A DNA stretch of 7,665 nucleotides from Actinomycetota bacterium (GCA_013816725.1 JACDEA010000094.1:1-7665), one strand, 5' to 3'; positions 1 through 6,376 are shown, counted from the first letter of the stretch. Numbers and translations are program-made. The notes: a model not told the origin generated them from the sequence alone.

Positions 1-1
1 C

Positions 2-1072
2 GTCGGCAACGTCTCGATCATGAGCGGGCCGGTACCTGGCTTCGGTCGCACGTCGCAGAGCGCGGTGCAGGCCTACGCCAACTACGCCAACAGCCAAGGC
101 GGCGTGTGCGGCCGGCAACTCAAGGTTGTCAACGCCGACGACCGTTTCGATACCGGCGCCAACCGTTCGGAGACCGAGAAGCTCAAGCCCAAGGTGTTCG
201 CGTTCGTCGGGGGCTTGTCGGTCGTCGACGACGGCGGCGCCGCCGTCCTCCAAGGCACGAACATCCCCGACGTCGGCCTCTCGCTTTCCGACGCTCGCAT
301 CAAATTGCCCAACAACTTCTCGACGTCGCCCATCGACCTGGCCGACGGCGGTAACGGCTCGATACCGGCGCTGAACTACTACAAGCAGACGATGGGGGCC
401 AAGGTCGGCGCGGTTGTGTGGCCGGGCCAGCCGATCGCCCGAGCGCGAGCGCAGGGCTACGTGAAGGACATGCAGCGGGCCGGCCTCTCGGTGCCATACC
501 AAGCCGAGGTGTCGGTGACCGAGACGAACTACAGCGGCATCGCGGCGAAGATCCAAGAGAACAAGGTCGACGTCCTCCTCACCACGCTCGAGCTCTCCGG
601 CATGGCCAGCCTGGCCAAGGCACTGAAGCAGCAGGGCTACCAGCCCAAGGTCGCGGCGTACGGCGCGCAGGCCTACGGGCAGCAGTTCATCGACCGGGCC
701 AAGGACGCGGCCGACGGCGTGGTGCTTCACCTCTTCTACGACATCTTCGAGAACCAGGCCAACAACAAGGCGGTGGCCACGTTCCTGAAGTTCTTCCACC
801 AAGCCGCTCCCGGTGTCGCCCCCGATTTCTTCGCCATCCTGGCTTGGTCGGCCACCGAGTTGTTCGTACAGGCGATGCGGAGCGCGGGACCCAAACCGAC
901 TCGCGACGCGGTAGTCGGCGAGCTGAAGAAGGTCACCAAGTTCGACGCCAGCGGGATGCTGGCGCCGATCAACCCGGCCGGCAAGCACTGGGCCAACTGC
1001 TTCCTCGTCGTCAAGATCGTGAGCCAGAAGTGGCAACGGCTCGAGCCGGCGTCGTCGGGCTTCCACTGCTGA
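2..1072 (+). CDS. ABC transporter solute-binding protein, Liv/periplasmic-binding type (5' partial)
   Basis: The frame is open to the left edge, and six codons (VGNVSI) precede the first ATG at position 20. That ATG is therefore internal, and the real start with its signal peptide lies outside the window. The 356 visible residues begin at the first beta strand of a type I periplasmic-binding fold: GNVSIMSGPVPG, then an alpha-helical stretch ending NSQGGVCGR, then QLKVVNADD. This is the pattern of Peripla_BP_6 (LivJ-like) proteins. Such proteins capture a small molecule outside the membrane and hand it to LivH/LivM. The C-terminus (near FLVVKIVSQKWQRLEP) is complete. Cysteines at about residue 30 from the ATG, and at NCF and the final FHC, may form disulfides or may not. 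The gene runs into the LivHM permease gene 31 bases downstream. The ligand cannot be deduced; Liv-type binders range from amino acids to aromatic acids and steroid-related compounds. Confidence 0.9.
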   Translation, partial: VGNVSIMSGPVPGFGRTSQSAVQAYANYANSQGGVCGRQLKVVNADDRFDTGANRSETEKLKPKVFAFVGGLSVVDDGGAAVLQGTNIPDVGLSLSDARIKLPNNFSTSPIDLADGGNGSIPALNYYKQTMGAKVGAVVWPGQPIARARAQGYVKDMQRAGLSVPYQAEVSVTETNYSGIAAKIQENKVDVLLTTLELSGMASLAKALKQQGYQPKVAAYGAQAYGQQFIDRAKDAADGVVLHLFYDIFENQANNKAVATFLKFFHQAAPGVAPDFFAILAWSATELFVQAMRSAGPKPTRDAVVGELKKVTKFDASGMLAPINPAGKHWANCFLVVKIVSQKWQRLEPASSGFHC

Positions 1073-1104
1073 TGCTGCTGACGCGCCAGATCGCAAGCAA
1101 CTAG
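1072..1104 (+). CDS. 10-codon bridging mini-ORF between binding protein and permease genes
   Basis: The reading frame ATG CTG CTG ACG CGC CAG ATC GCA AGC AAC TAG encodes MLLTRQIASN. Its ATG shares one base with the stop of the preceding gene (TGATG, 1070-1074), and its TAG shares one base with the GTG start of the permease gene (TAGTG, 1102-1106). The permease start has no convincing Shine-Dalgarno sequence. Ribosomes that terminate on the binding protein gene could reinitiate here and then again on the permease. The function is an inference. The geometry is visible directly but could arise by chance in a 31-base gap. Confidence 0.3.
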   Translation: MLLTRQIASN

Positions 1105-3011
1105 TGGAGCAGTTCCTCGGCTACATCGTCCTGGGCATTGTCGCCGGATCGATCTACGCGGTCGCGGCCAGCGGCCTCGTCCTCACGTACACCACCACCG
1201 GCGTCTTCAACTTCGCCCACGGCGCGATCGGAATGCTGGCCGGATTCATCTACTGGCAACTACGCGTGCAGCAACACGTGCCGACACCGCTCGCGCTCGT
1301 CCTGGTGATCTTCGTGTTCGCGCCGCTGTTCGGCACCGCGGTCGAGCGGATCCTGATGCGGGGGCTGCGCGGCGCGACCGTGGCCACCACGCTCGTCGTG
1401 ACGGTCGGCCTCACCGTCGGCCTCATCGGCGGCGTTCAGGCGCTATGGAAGCCGGGCGAGGCCCGCTTCCTCGAGCCACTGTTCGGTAACCGCCAGGTTC
1501 AGCTCGTGGGCCGCACTGTCACATGGGACGAGCTCGCGTTCATCGCGGTGGCCATCGCCGTCGCGATTTCGCTGCGCATACTGCTGTTCCGCACCCGGAT
1601 CGGCGTCGCCATGCGTGCCGTGGTCGACAACCCCGAGCTGACAGGCCTCAACGGCGCCAAGCCGACCACGGTGGCCCGCACCAGCTGGATCCTCGGCAGC
1701 ATGCTGGCGTCGATCGCCGGCGTGCTCGTGGCGCCCAAGCTCAACCTCGAACCGATCGTCATGACGTTCCTCGTCGTCAATGCCTACGCGGCGGCGATCG
1801 TCGGCAAGCTCCGCAGCCTGCCGCTCACGTTCGCCGGCGCGCTCGCGCTCGGCGTCATCGAGAACCTGGCCATCGGCTACCTCCCCGAGGGGTCGTTCGT
1901 GAGCCGCCTCCGGCCGTCGCTGCCGACGTTGTTCTTCTTCGCCGCGCTGCTCGCGCTCCCTGAGGCTCGCTTGCGCATCGGACGCGTCGTCGGGCGCAGC
2001 ACGCCGCGCATACCCAACCTCAACGAGAGTCTGGCGCGGGGCGCCGGCTTCCTGGCGTTGGCCTTGGTGATCTCCGCGTTGGCGCCGTCGACGTCGCTCC
2101 CCGACATGACCCAGGGTCTCGTCTTCGCCATCATCATGCTCTCGCTCGTTGTGCTGTCGGGCTACAGCGGGCAGGTATCGCTGTCGCAGCTCACCTTCGT
2201 CGGCCTCGGCGCCTGGGCCATGGGCTCGGTCCTGGGGGGCGACTCGCTGCTCGGGCTGGTCGCCGCCGCGGCCATCGCCATCCCGGTCAGTGTGCTGGTC
2301 GCCCTCCCGGCCATGCGGCTCCAGGGGATCTACCTCGCGCTGCTCACGTTCGCGTTCGCGGTCCTGGCCGACTACCTGATCTTCAACGACTCGCGGGTGT
2401 TCGGCGGCGGCAACGTGCAGGTCGGGCGCCTTCAGGTGTTCGGCGTGTCGTTCCGCAGCGGGACGGCGTTCTTCATGCTGACCGCGTTCGCCTTCGCCGC
2501 CCTCTCCGTCGGCGTGCTGGCGCTGCGCCGCGGCAGCCTCGGGCGCACGCTGGCGGCCATGCGCGACAGCCCAGCGGCCTGCGCCACGCTGGGCCTCGAC
2601 GTCCGCCGCACGAAGCTGATCGTGTTCATGATCTCCGCAGCCATCGCCGGCGTGGGCGGTGCCTTTGTCGGCGGATTGCGTGGCACCGTAGGGACCATCG
2701 ACTTCACCGCGTTGAACAACCTCCCGCTGTACCTACTCGCCGTCGTCGGCGGCGTGACGACAGTGAGCGGCGCGTTCATCGGCGGCGCGCTGTTCGCGCT
2801 CCTGCCCGTCGTGCAGAGCCGCGCGCCGGATCTCGCCGGCCTGGTGTTCCTCGGCATCGGCGCCACCGCGGTGAGCCTCGGCCGTCAGCCCAACGGGTTG
2901 GCGGGGATGATCGCCCAGCGGGCGGGCGACACGCGCCGCCCCCGTGGCCCGGCGGCGTCGCCGGCCACCGAGATCAGCGAGGAGGTGGCCAATGTCCCGG
3001 CGACGGTTTAG
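1104..3011 (+). CDS. Fused LivH-LivM branched-chain amino acid-type ABC transporter permease
   Basis: The 635-residue polytopic membrane protein joins both permeases that are separate proteins in most Liv systems (each about 290-350 residues). The LivH half covers about residues 1-290, with the signature around SGLVLTYTTTGVFNFAHG (23-40) and an EAA-like cytoplasmic loop RIGVAMRAVVDNPELTGLNG (165-184) that should contact an ATPase. A linker of roughly 290-312 follows. The LivM half covers about 313-600, with LSGYSGQVSLSQ (351-362), a second EAA-like loop SLGRTLAAMRDSPAACATLG (478-497) and the LPLYLLAVVGG helix region near 540. The last 35 residues are hydrophilic and probably cytoplasmic. The start is GTG at 1104; no alternative start lies close upstream, and translation probably couples to the preceding genes because there is no clear ribosome site. 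The single chain would form the whole transmembrane channel and needs LivF/LivG-type ATPases, which are not encoded here. The last 20 bases overlap the next gene. Confidence 0.93.
   Translation: MEQFLGYIVLGIVAGSIYAVAASGLVLTYTTTGVFNFAHGAIGMLAGFIYWQLRVQQHVPTPLALVLVIFVFAPLFGTAVERILMRGLRGATVATTLVVTVGLTVGLIGGVQALWKPGEARFLEPLFGNRQVQLVGRTVTWDELAFIAVAIAVAISLRILLFRTRIGVAMRAVVDNPELTGLNGAKPTTVARTSWILGSMLASIAGVLVAPKLNLEPIVMTFLVVNAYAAAIVGKLRSLPLTFAGALALGVIENLAIGYLPEGSFVSRLRPSLPTLFFFAALLALPEARLRIGRVVGRSTPRIPNLNESLARGAGFLALALVISALAPSTSLPDMTQGLVFAIIMLSLVVLSGYSGQVSLSQLTFVGLGAWAMGSVLGGDSLLGLVAAAAIAIPVSVLVALPAMRLQGIYLALLTFAFAVLADYLIFNDSRVFGGGNVQVGRLQVFGVSFRSGTAFFMLTAFAFAALSVGVLALRRGSLGRTLAAMRDSPAACATLGLDVRRTKLIVFMISAAIAGVGGAFVGGLRGTVGTIDFTALNNLPLYLLAVVGGVTTVSGAFIGGALFALLPVVQSRAPDLAGLVFLGIGATAVSLGRQPNGLAGMIAQRAGDTRRPRGPAASPATEISEEVANVPATV
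2981..2986 (+). promoter_or_regulatory. Ribosome binding site deciding the start of the 478-residue exported protein
   Basis: GGAGGT lies five bases before the ATG at 2992, inside the end of the permease gene. It favours 2992 over the in-frame ATG at 2944. Starting at 2992 also puts a clean signal peptide at the N-terminus, whereas 2944 would add a 16-residue Arg-rich leader. Confidence 0.8.
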
Positions 3012-4428
3012 CGCTCTGGCCGCGGTGGCCGCGGTCGTGGCCCTCGGCCTCACGCCGGTACTCGCCGGCCCGGCCGGCGCGCAGCAGGAGTCGCCCCTCG
3101 GCGGCTACAGCCTGTTGGCCCGGGCCAGCCCGATGCAGTTCACCTACGACAGCCCCGGCCTCCTTCCGGTCTCGCCCATCGTGCAATTCAGCGTGCCCGA
3201 GGCCTACGCCTCGCTGGCGTCGGGACCGACCGGTTACGGGCTGGCCAGCCTGGCCTTTCCCGGACCACTCATTGCCGATCTCGGCTCGGCTATCGCCCAG
3301 GAGGACGAAAAATGCCGGCCGCCGTTCCCGGTGCCGGTCTACCCGATCCGGGCCGAGGCGTTCTCGCCGCAAGGCCCGGCCGACACCGACACCTCACCGG
3401 TTCCGGGCACGCGCATGCACGCCACCGCCGACGGGCCGGCCAGCGGCGCATTCGGCGCGTGGAACGACGCCGGGCTGCCCGGCGCCTTCCATGTCGGCTC
3501 GGTCACCGGCACGTCGTCGTCGTCGGGCAAGGGTGAGAGCGCCATCACCAAGGCGCGCAGTGTGGTGTCGGGCTTCTCCATGCTGGCCGGCGCGATCGAG
3601 ATCGACTCGGTCGTCACCGACATCACAGCCACCAGCGACGGAACCAACGCCAAGACATCGGGCACCACGCGCGTCGGCGGCGCAACGATCGGCGACCAGA
3701 AGGTCACCATCGACGAGAAGGGTGTGTCACTCGCCGGCCGGCCCGCCGGGGGCTTGGGCGACGTGCTCGACGGGCTCGGGACCAACCTGAACGCGGCACT
3801 GAAGGACGCCGGCATCACCATCAAGCTGATCAAGCAGTTCGAGCACAAGGACGGCGGCCTGGCCGAGCGCTACGCCGGCGGCGTGTCGATCGAGCTGTAC
3901 TACAACGGCCGCACCGCGCCGTTGATCTCACAGGTGTTGGCCGGCGTGCCCACGGGCCAGTTGTCGCCCGACAACACCACGAAGTGCGCTCCGTCGTCGC
4001 CTCAAGGAGCCGTGAACCTGTTGAAGGAAACGCACATCGAATCGCTCGTGCTCGGCGGAGCATCGGTGTCGTCCAACGCCACCGCGGCGTTCGAACTGCC
4101 GGCCTTCGACAACAGCACGATCCCGGGGCTCGACGCCGGCGGCGCCGGTCTCGACGCCGGTGGCCTCAACGGCGACCTGGCCGGCGCTGCGCTCGGCGGT
4201 GGTACCGGATCGGCGGCGTTCTCGCAATCAGGCTCTGGTGCACTGGCCGGCGCCGGCACGGGCCTGTTCGCGTCCGGACGAGGGATACCCGTCGCGCTCA
4301 TCCTCCTGCTGCTCGCCCTGTTGCCGTTCCTGGGCGCCATGACGCAGCGCTTCGCCGACGCCGCGCTGTCCCCCGGCGTCGCCACTGACATCTGCCCGCT
4401 CGAAACCGAGGGAGATCGTGATGGCTGA
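2992..4428 (+). CDS. Exported, C-terminally membrane-anchored protein of unknown function
   Basis: The product is 478 residues. The N-terminus MSRRRFSALAAVAAVVALGL is a signal peptide. Its S-R-R-x-F start fits part of the twin-arginine (Tat) pattern SRRxFLK, and a likely cleavage site is AGA|QQ after residue 30. Residues about 30-375 look beta-rich, with a segment around 205-248 (TDITATSDGT, SGTTRVGGATIGDQKVTIDE) that recalls secreted actinobacterial proteins of unknown role; that resemblance is from memory. A Gly/Ala-rich linker (about 378-430) leads to one hydrophobic helix (about 431-450) and a 28-residue tail, so the bulk probably sits outside the membrane. Cysteines lie at 108, 332 and 468. 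The gene overlaps LivHM by 20 bases and the next gene by 8, so it is co-translated with the transporter and may be an accessory or docking component. I do not recognise the family, and no enzymatic motif was seen. Confidence 0.85.
   Translation: MSRRRFSALAAVAAVVALGLTPVLAGPAGAQQESPLGGYSLLARASPMQFTYDSPGLLPVSPIVQFSVPEAYASLASGPTGYGLASLAFPGPLIADLGSAIAQEDEKCRPPFPVPVYPIRAEAFSPQGPADTDTSPVPGTRMHATADGPASGAFGAWNDAGLPGAFHVGSVTGTSSSSGKGESAITKARSVVSGFSMLAGAIEIDSVVTDITATSDGTNAKTSGTTRVGGATIGDQKVTIDEKGVSLAGRPAGGLGDVLDGLGTNLNAALKDAGITIKLIKQFEHKDGGLAERYAGGVSIELYYNGRTAPLISQVLAGVPTGQLSPDNTTKCAPSSPQGAVNLLKETHIESLVLGGASVSSNATAAFELPAFDNSTIPGLDAGGAGLDAGGLNGDLAGAALGGGTGSAAFSQSGSGALAGAGTGLFASGRGIPVALILLLLALLPFLGAMTQRFADAALSPGVATDICPLETEGDRDG
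4408..4414 (+). promoter_or_regulatory. Ribosome binding site deciding the start of the 184-residue membrane protein
   Basis: GAGGGAG lies six bases before the ATG at 4421. The overlapping GTG at 4418 would leave only three bases, so ATG 4421 is preferred. Confidence 0.65.
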
Positions 4429-4975
4429 CGTAGCCCAGCACGCGCCGGCCACCGCCCGGCTGACCGAGGCCGTTGGCCGCCTGAAGATCAGCGCGGTGCG
4501 GGCGCGGGTCAACGAGCGCACCCTGCTCTACGCCGGCGGCGCGCTCGGCGTCGTCGGCCTTCTCGTCGTGCTCCTCGGGTGGTGGGGGGCAGCGCACACC
4601 ATCAACACCCAGGAGCAGACGCCGTACGTGATCTCCGGCGGGCTGTTCGGCCTGGCGCTGGTCTTCCTCGGGGGCTTCTCGTACTTCGCCTACTGGGTGA
4701 CGAGACTCGTCCAGGAACAGCGGCGGCAGACCGACGCGCTGCTCGAAGCGCTCACCGCGCTGCGCCCGGGCGACGCCCCCGGCACCACGACGCCGCCCGG
4801 CGCGGCCCCTGGGCCGACCACGTCACGGGCCTCTGCGTCGGGCAACGGTTCTCTGGTCGCCACCGCCAAGGGGTCGATGGCGCATTGGCCCGACTGTCCC
4901 GTCGTGGCCGGCAAGAAGGGCCTGCGCAAGGTCGGCGCACGAGACAACCTCGAGACCTGCAAGCTCTGCGGCTGA
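4421..4975 (+). CDS. Small two-helix membrane protein with C-terminal HxxxC...CxxC metal-site-like tail
   Basis: The product is 184 residues. The first 34 are soluble. Transmembrane helices follow at about 35-57 (LLYAGGALGVVGLLVVLLGW) and 69-92 (PYVISGGLFGLALVFLGG). After them come a short charged amphipathic segment (95-113, EQRRQTDALLEALTAL) and a Pro/Thr/Gly/Ala linker (115-142). The C-terminal 40 residues hold H155-x3-C159 (AHWPDC) and C180-x2-C183 (ETCKLCG), ending one residue after the last cysteine. Four spaced His/Cys ligands of this kind commonly hold a structural zinc ion in a treble-clef or ribbon-like module; zinc here is inference. The inside/outside orientation is not settled. 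If both termini are cytoplasmic, the tail could contact the ATPases or nucleic acid. The gene overlaps the previous stop by eight bases and closes the transporter operon. The family is not recognised. Confidence 0.85.
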   Translation: MADVAQHAPATARLTEAVGRLKISAVRARVNERTLLYAGGALGVVGLLVVLLGWWGAAHTINTQEQTPYVISGGLFGLALVFLGGFSYFAYWVTRLVQEQRRQTDALLEALTALRPGDAPGTTTPPGAAPGPTTSRASASGNGSLVATAKGSMAHWPDCPVVAGKKGLRKVGARDNLETCKLCG

Positions 4976-4995
4976 TCGGTCCAGCGGCTGATCGG
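4969..4995. repeat. Short direct repeat at the 3' end of the transporter operon
   Basis: CGGCTGATCGG occurs at 4969-4979, containing the TGA stop of the 184-residue protein gene, and again at 4985-4995 in the 37-base gap between the two convergent operons. The period is 16 bases. It looks like a small local duplication. No terminator hairpin with a T tract was seen in this gap. Confidence 0.5.
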
Positions 4996-5012
4996 CACGG
5001 CGCGCCGGCCCC

Positions 5013-5597
5013 CTAGCGAAGGAGCAGGCGGGCGGCGACCTCGAGTTCGTCGGCCATGAGGCCGGCGGCCGCCATCCCCCCGACCCATGACACCAACGCG
5101 GCGAACCACACGTAGCCGAGCACGCGCACGACTTCGTCGGGACTGTCGACCGCGGCACCGCCGATGGCACCGCTGATGATCGCTCGCAAAGTCTCGTAGA
5201 CCTCGTTCTTGGTCGCGGCGGCGTCGGGGTCGGGCGACGACAACGCCGTCACCATCGCCCCGGTGACGCGGGGCTCGCGCTCGAGCGCGCGGCTGGCCCG
5301 GCGCAGCACGTCGATCACCCGATCGGCCGCCGTCGCCCCGGCCGGCGGCTTCTGTTTGAGTCGCCGCTCGAGCGTGGAGGCCCACTCCCCCAGCGCGGCA
5401 ACGAGGAGCTGATCCTTCGACGGGAAGTACCGGTACAGCGTGCCGAGGGCGACGTCGGCCCCCTCGGCCACATCGCGCATCTGCACCGCCTCGTACCCGC
5501 CCGCGGCGGCCAGCGCCATGGCCGCTTCGAGCACGCGCTTGCGCCGAACCGCTTGGTTGCGGGCCCGACGACCCTCTACCGCGACCGGCTGCGCCAT
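5013..5597 (-). CDS. kstR: KstR-like TetR-family transcriptional repressor of sterol catabolism
   Basis: The product is 194 residues. The N-terminal TetR domain spans about residues 15-65, with the helix-turn-helix VQMRDVAEGADVALGTLYRY (38-57) followed by FPSKDQLL. The GGYEAVQMR...ADVA.GTLYRYFPSK block is, from memory, nearly the same as in mycobacterial KstR. The ligand domain also follows KstR: a region around EREPRVTGAMVTALSSPD (106-123) and a C-terminal end with VWFAALVSW and LEVAARLLL. KstR represses cholesterol uptake and ring/side-chain catabolism genes and is released by 3-oxo-cholestenoyl-CoA-type thioesters. The start is ATG at 5597, with only weak ribosome site bases before it. A perfect match to the KstR operator lies 22 bases upstream, implying autoregulation as in mycobacteria. 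The gene is co-directional with ltp2 and convergent with the transporter operon. Another TetR paralogue is possible, but family, operator and neighbour agree. Confidence 0.82.
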   Translation of the reverse strand: MAQPVAVEGRRARNQAVRRKRVLEAAMALAAAGGYEAVQMRDVAEGADVALGTLYRYFPSKDQLLVAALGEWASTLERRLKQKPPAGATAADRVIDVLRRASRALEREPRVTGAMVTALSSPDPDAAATKNEVYETLRAIISGAIGGAAVDSPDEVVRVLGYVWFAALVSWVGGMAAAGLMADELEVAARLLLR

Positions 5598-5614
5598 AGC
5601 ACCACGCTACCGCG

Positions 5615-5620
5615 AAAGTA
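5615..5620 (-). promoter_or_regulatory. Candidate -10 element of the kstR promoter
   Basis: Read on the minus strand, TACTTT fits the actinobacterial TAnnnT -10 pattern and sits 17 bases before the ATG, so any leader would be very short. No convincing -35 was found. The element overlaps the operator by two bases, a position at which a bound repressor would block RNA polymerase. Confidence 0.3.
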
Positions 5621-5632
5621 GAACGAGTTGCA
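5619..5632. promoter_or_regulatory. KstR-type operator
   Basis: TAGAACGAGTTGCA matches the published KstR binding pattern TnnAACnnGTTnnA at all eight fixed positions. It lies in the 53-base gap between the Ser/Thr-rich protein gene and the regulator gene, 22 bases before the regulator ATG and overlapping its candidate -10. A scan by eye for the AACnnGTT core elsewhere found only one instance inside a coding region, with both outer positions wrong. The likely role is negative autoregulation of the KstR-like repressor. Confidence 0.75.
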
Positions 5633-5650
5633 GTTTCTTGCCGAGCCGCC

Positions 5651-6376
5651 CTAGACGAACTCGATGAGGTCCTGCCGGGCGATGCGATCGCCGGCCAGCA
5701 GGATGACGCCGGCCGCGAGCAGGGCGAGGCCGAGGATGGCCAGGTTCCAACTCATGCCGGTGACGCTGAGACCGCGGCTCACCGTGAGCAGCAACGACGC
5801 CGACTGGCCGGCGCCCTGCGCCACGATCCTGTGGTTGCCCTCGGCGGTGTTGCTCGGGATGCGCACGAGCAGCGAGAAACTCCCCTTGCCGTCGGTGCGC
5901 GCCGTACCCAGCGCGACGGGGTCACTGAACAGCGTGAGGCTCACGTCGGTGTCACGGGCGAAGCACGCACCGTTGACACCGGTGGAGCCGCCCGGGCGCA
6001 CCGCTTGGACGGTCGCCGAGATCGACGGAGGCGTCGTGCACGACGGCGCGGTGGTCGAGGTGGTGCTCGACGACGTGGCCGGCGTGGTGCTGCTCGTGGT
6101 GGTGGTGCCGCCGCCCGAAGAAGTCGTCGACGTCGTGGCGCCGGACCCCGAGCCGCCCGTGGTCGTGCTCGTCGTGGCCGCCGACGTGGACGTCGTCGCG
6201 CCGGACGTGGACGTCGTCGCGCCGGAGCCGGACCCCATCGACGTGCTGGTCGCCTGGGCGGTCGTGATCCGGCCCACCTCGGGAAGCGCGGCGCGCGCCG
6301 AAGTGGCGAACAGCAGCAGTGCTGTTACGCCACCGGCGATCAAGCTGACGCCGGCAAACGAGACAAAACGTCGCAC
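5651..6376 (-). CDS. Secreted Ser/Thr-rich protein with Ig-like domain and C-terminal membrane anchor
   Basis: The product is 241 residues from the chosen GTG start at 6376. A longer TTG start at 6391 is possible, but it contains the ribosome site within its own codons. A signal peptide (1-29, MRRFVSFAGVSLIAGG..., cleavage about ARA|A) leads to a low-complexity Ser/Thr/Gly stretch (about 42-110), of the kind often O-glycosylated and acting as a wall-spanning stalk. Residues about 111-200 resemble a single bacterial Ig-like beta-sandwich (VQAVRPGGSTGVNGACF...VSLTLFSDPVALGTARTDGKGSFSLLVRIP), with Cys113 and Cys138 able to pair. The C-terminus has LSVTG (203-207), a hydrophobic helix (209-228) and a tail with Arg, like a degenerate LPxTG sorting signal. 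The tail runs on to RQDLIEFV, unusual for sortase substrates, so simple membrane anchoring is equally likely. The gene sits between ltp2 and kstR on the same strand; a cell-surface role is inferred and its ligand is unknown. Confidence 0.85.
   Translation of the reverse strand: MRRFVSFAGVSLIAGGVTALLLFATSARAALPEVGRITTAQATSTSMGSGSGATTSTSGATTSTSAATTSTTTGGSGSGATTSTTSSGGGTTTTSSTTPATSSSTTSTTAPSCTTPPSISATVQAVRPGGSTGVNGACFARDTDVSLTLFSDPVALGTARTDGKGSFSLLVRIPSNTAEGNHRIVAQGAGQSASLLLTVSRGLSVTGMSWNLAILGLALLAAGVILLAGDRIARQDLIEFV
6183..6224. repeat. Tandem 21-bp repeat, two identical copies, in the Ser/Thr-rich coding region
   Basis: Positions 6183-6203 and 6204-6224 are identical. On the coding (minus) strand they give heptapeptide repeats of the type GATTSTS, followed by degenerate copies (AATTSTT). 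A second near-repeat, GSGSGATTST, flanks the block in the protein. Being a whole number of codons, copy changes by slippage would alter stalk length without breaking the frame. Confidence 0.8.

Noticed and set aside
418..1104. 228-codon + strand frame inside the binding protein gene
   Set aside because: Arg-rich shadow frame. Only its last ten codons, after the binding protein stop, are of interest and these are listed as the mini-ORF.
2889..2902. AACGGGTT core, a possible second KstR operator
   Set aside because: It lies within the permease coding sequence (QPNGLA codons) and the outer T and A positions do not match.
2944..2991. Upstream start extending the exported protein by 16 residues
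   Set aside because: It would bury the signal peptide behind an Arg-rich leader, and the strong GGAGGT site points to the ATG at 2992.
1104..3011. LivH-LivM fusion as a sequencing-error read-through of two genes
   Set aside because: The frame is continuous, with a plausible hydrophilic linker near 290-312 and no ribosome site or stop remnant at the junction, and LivH-LivM fusions are known in other actinobacteria.
4998..5007. Perfect 10-bp palindrome CGGCGCGCCG in the convergent gap as a terminator
   Set aside because: There is no room for a loop and no T tract on either side; self-complementary GC stretches are common at this base composition.
4690..5385. 231-codon minus-strand frame spanning the convergent junction
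   Set aside because: It overlaps two better-supported genes in other frames, has Arg/Gly/Ala composition typical of shadow frames, and no recognisable domain.
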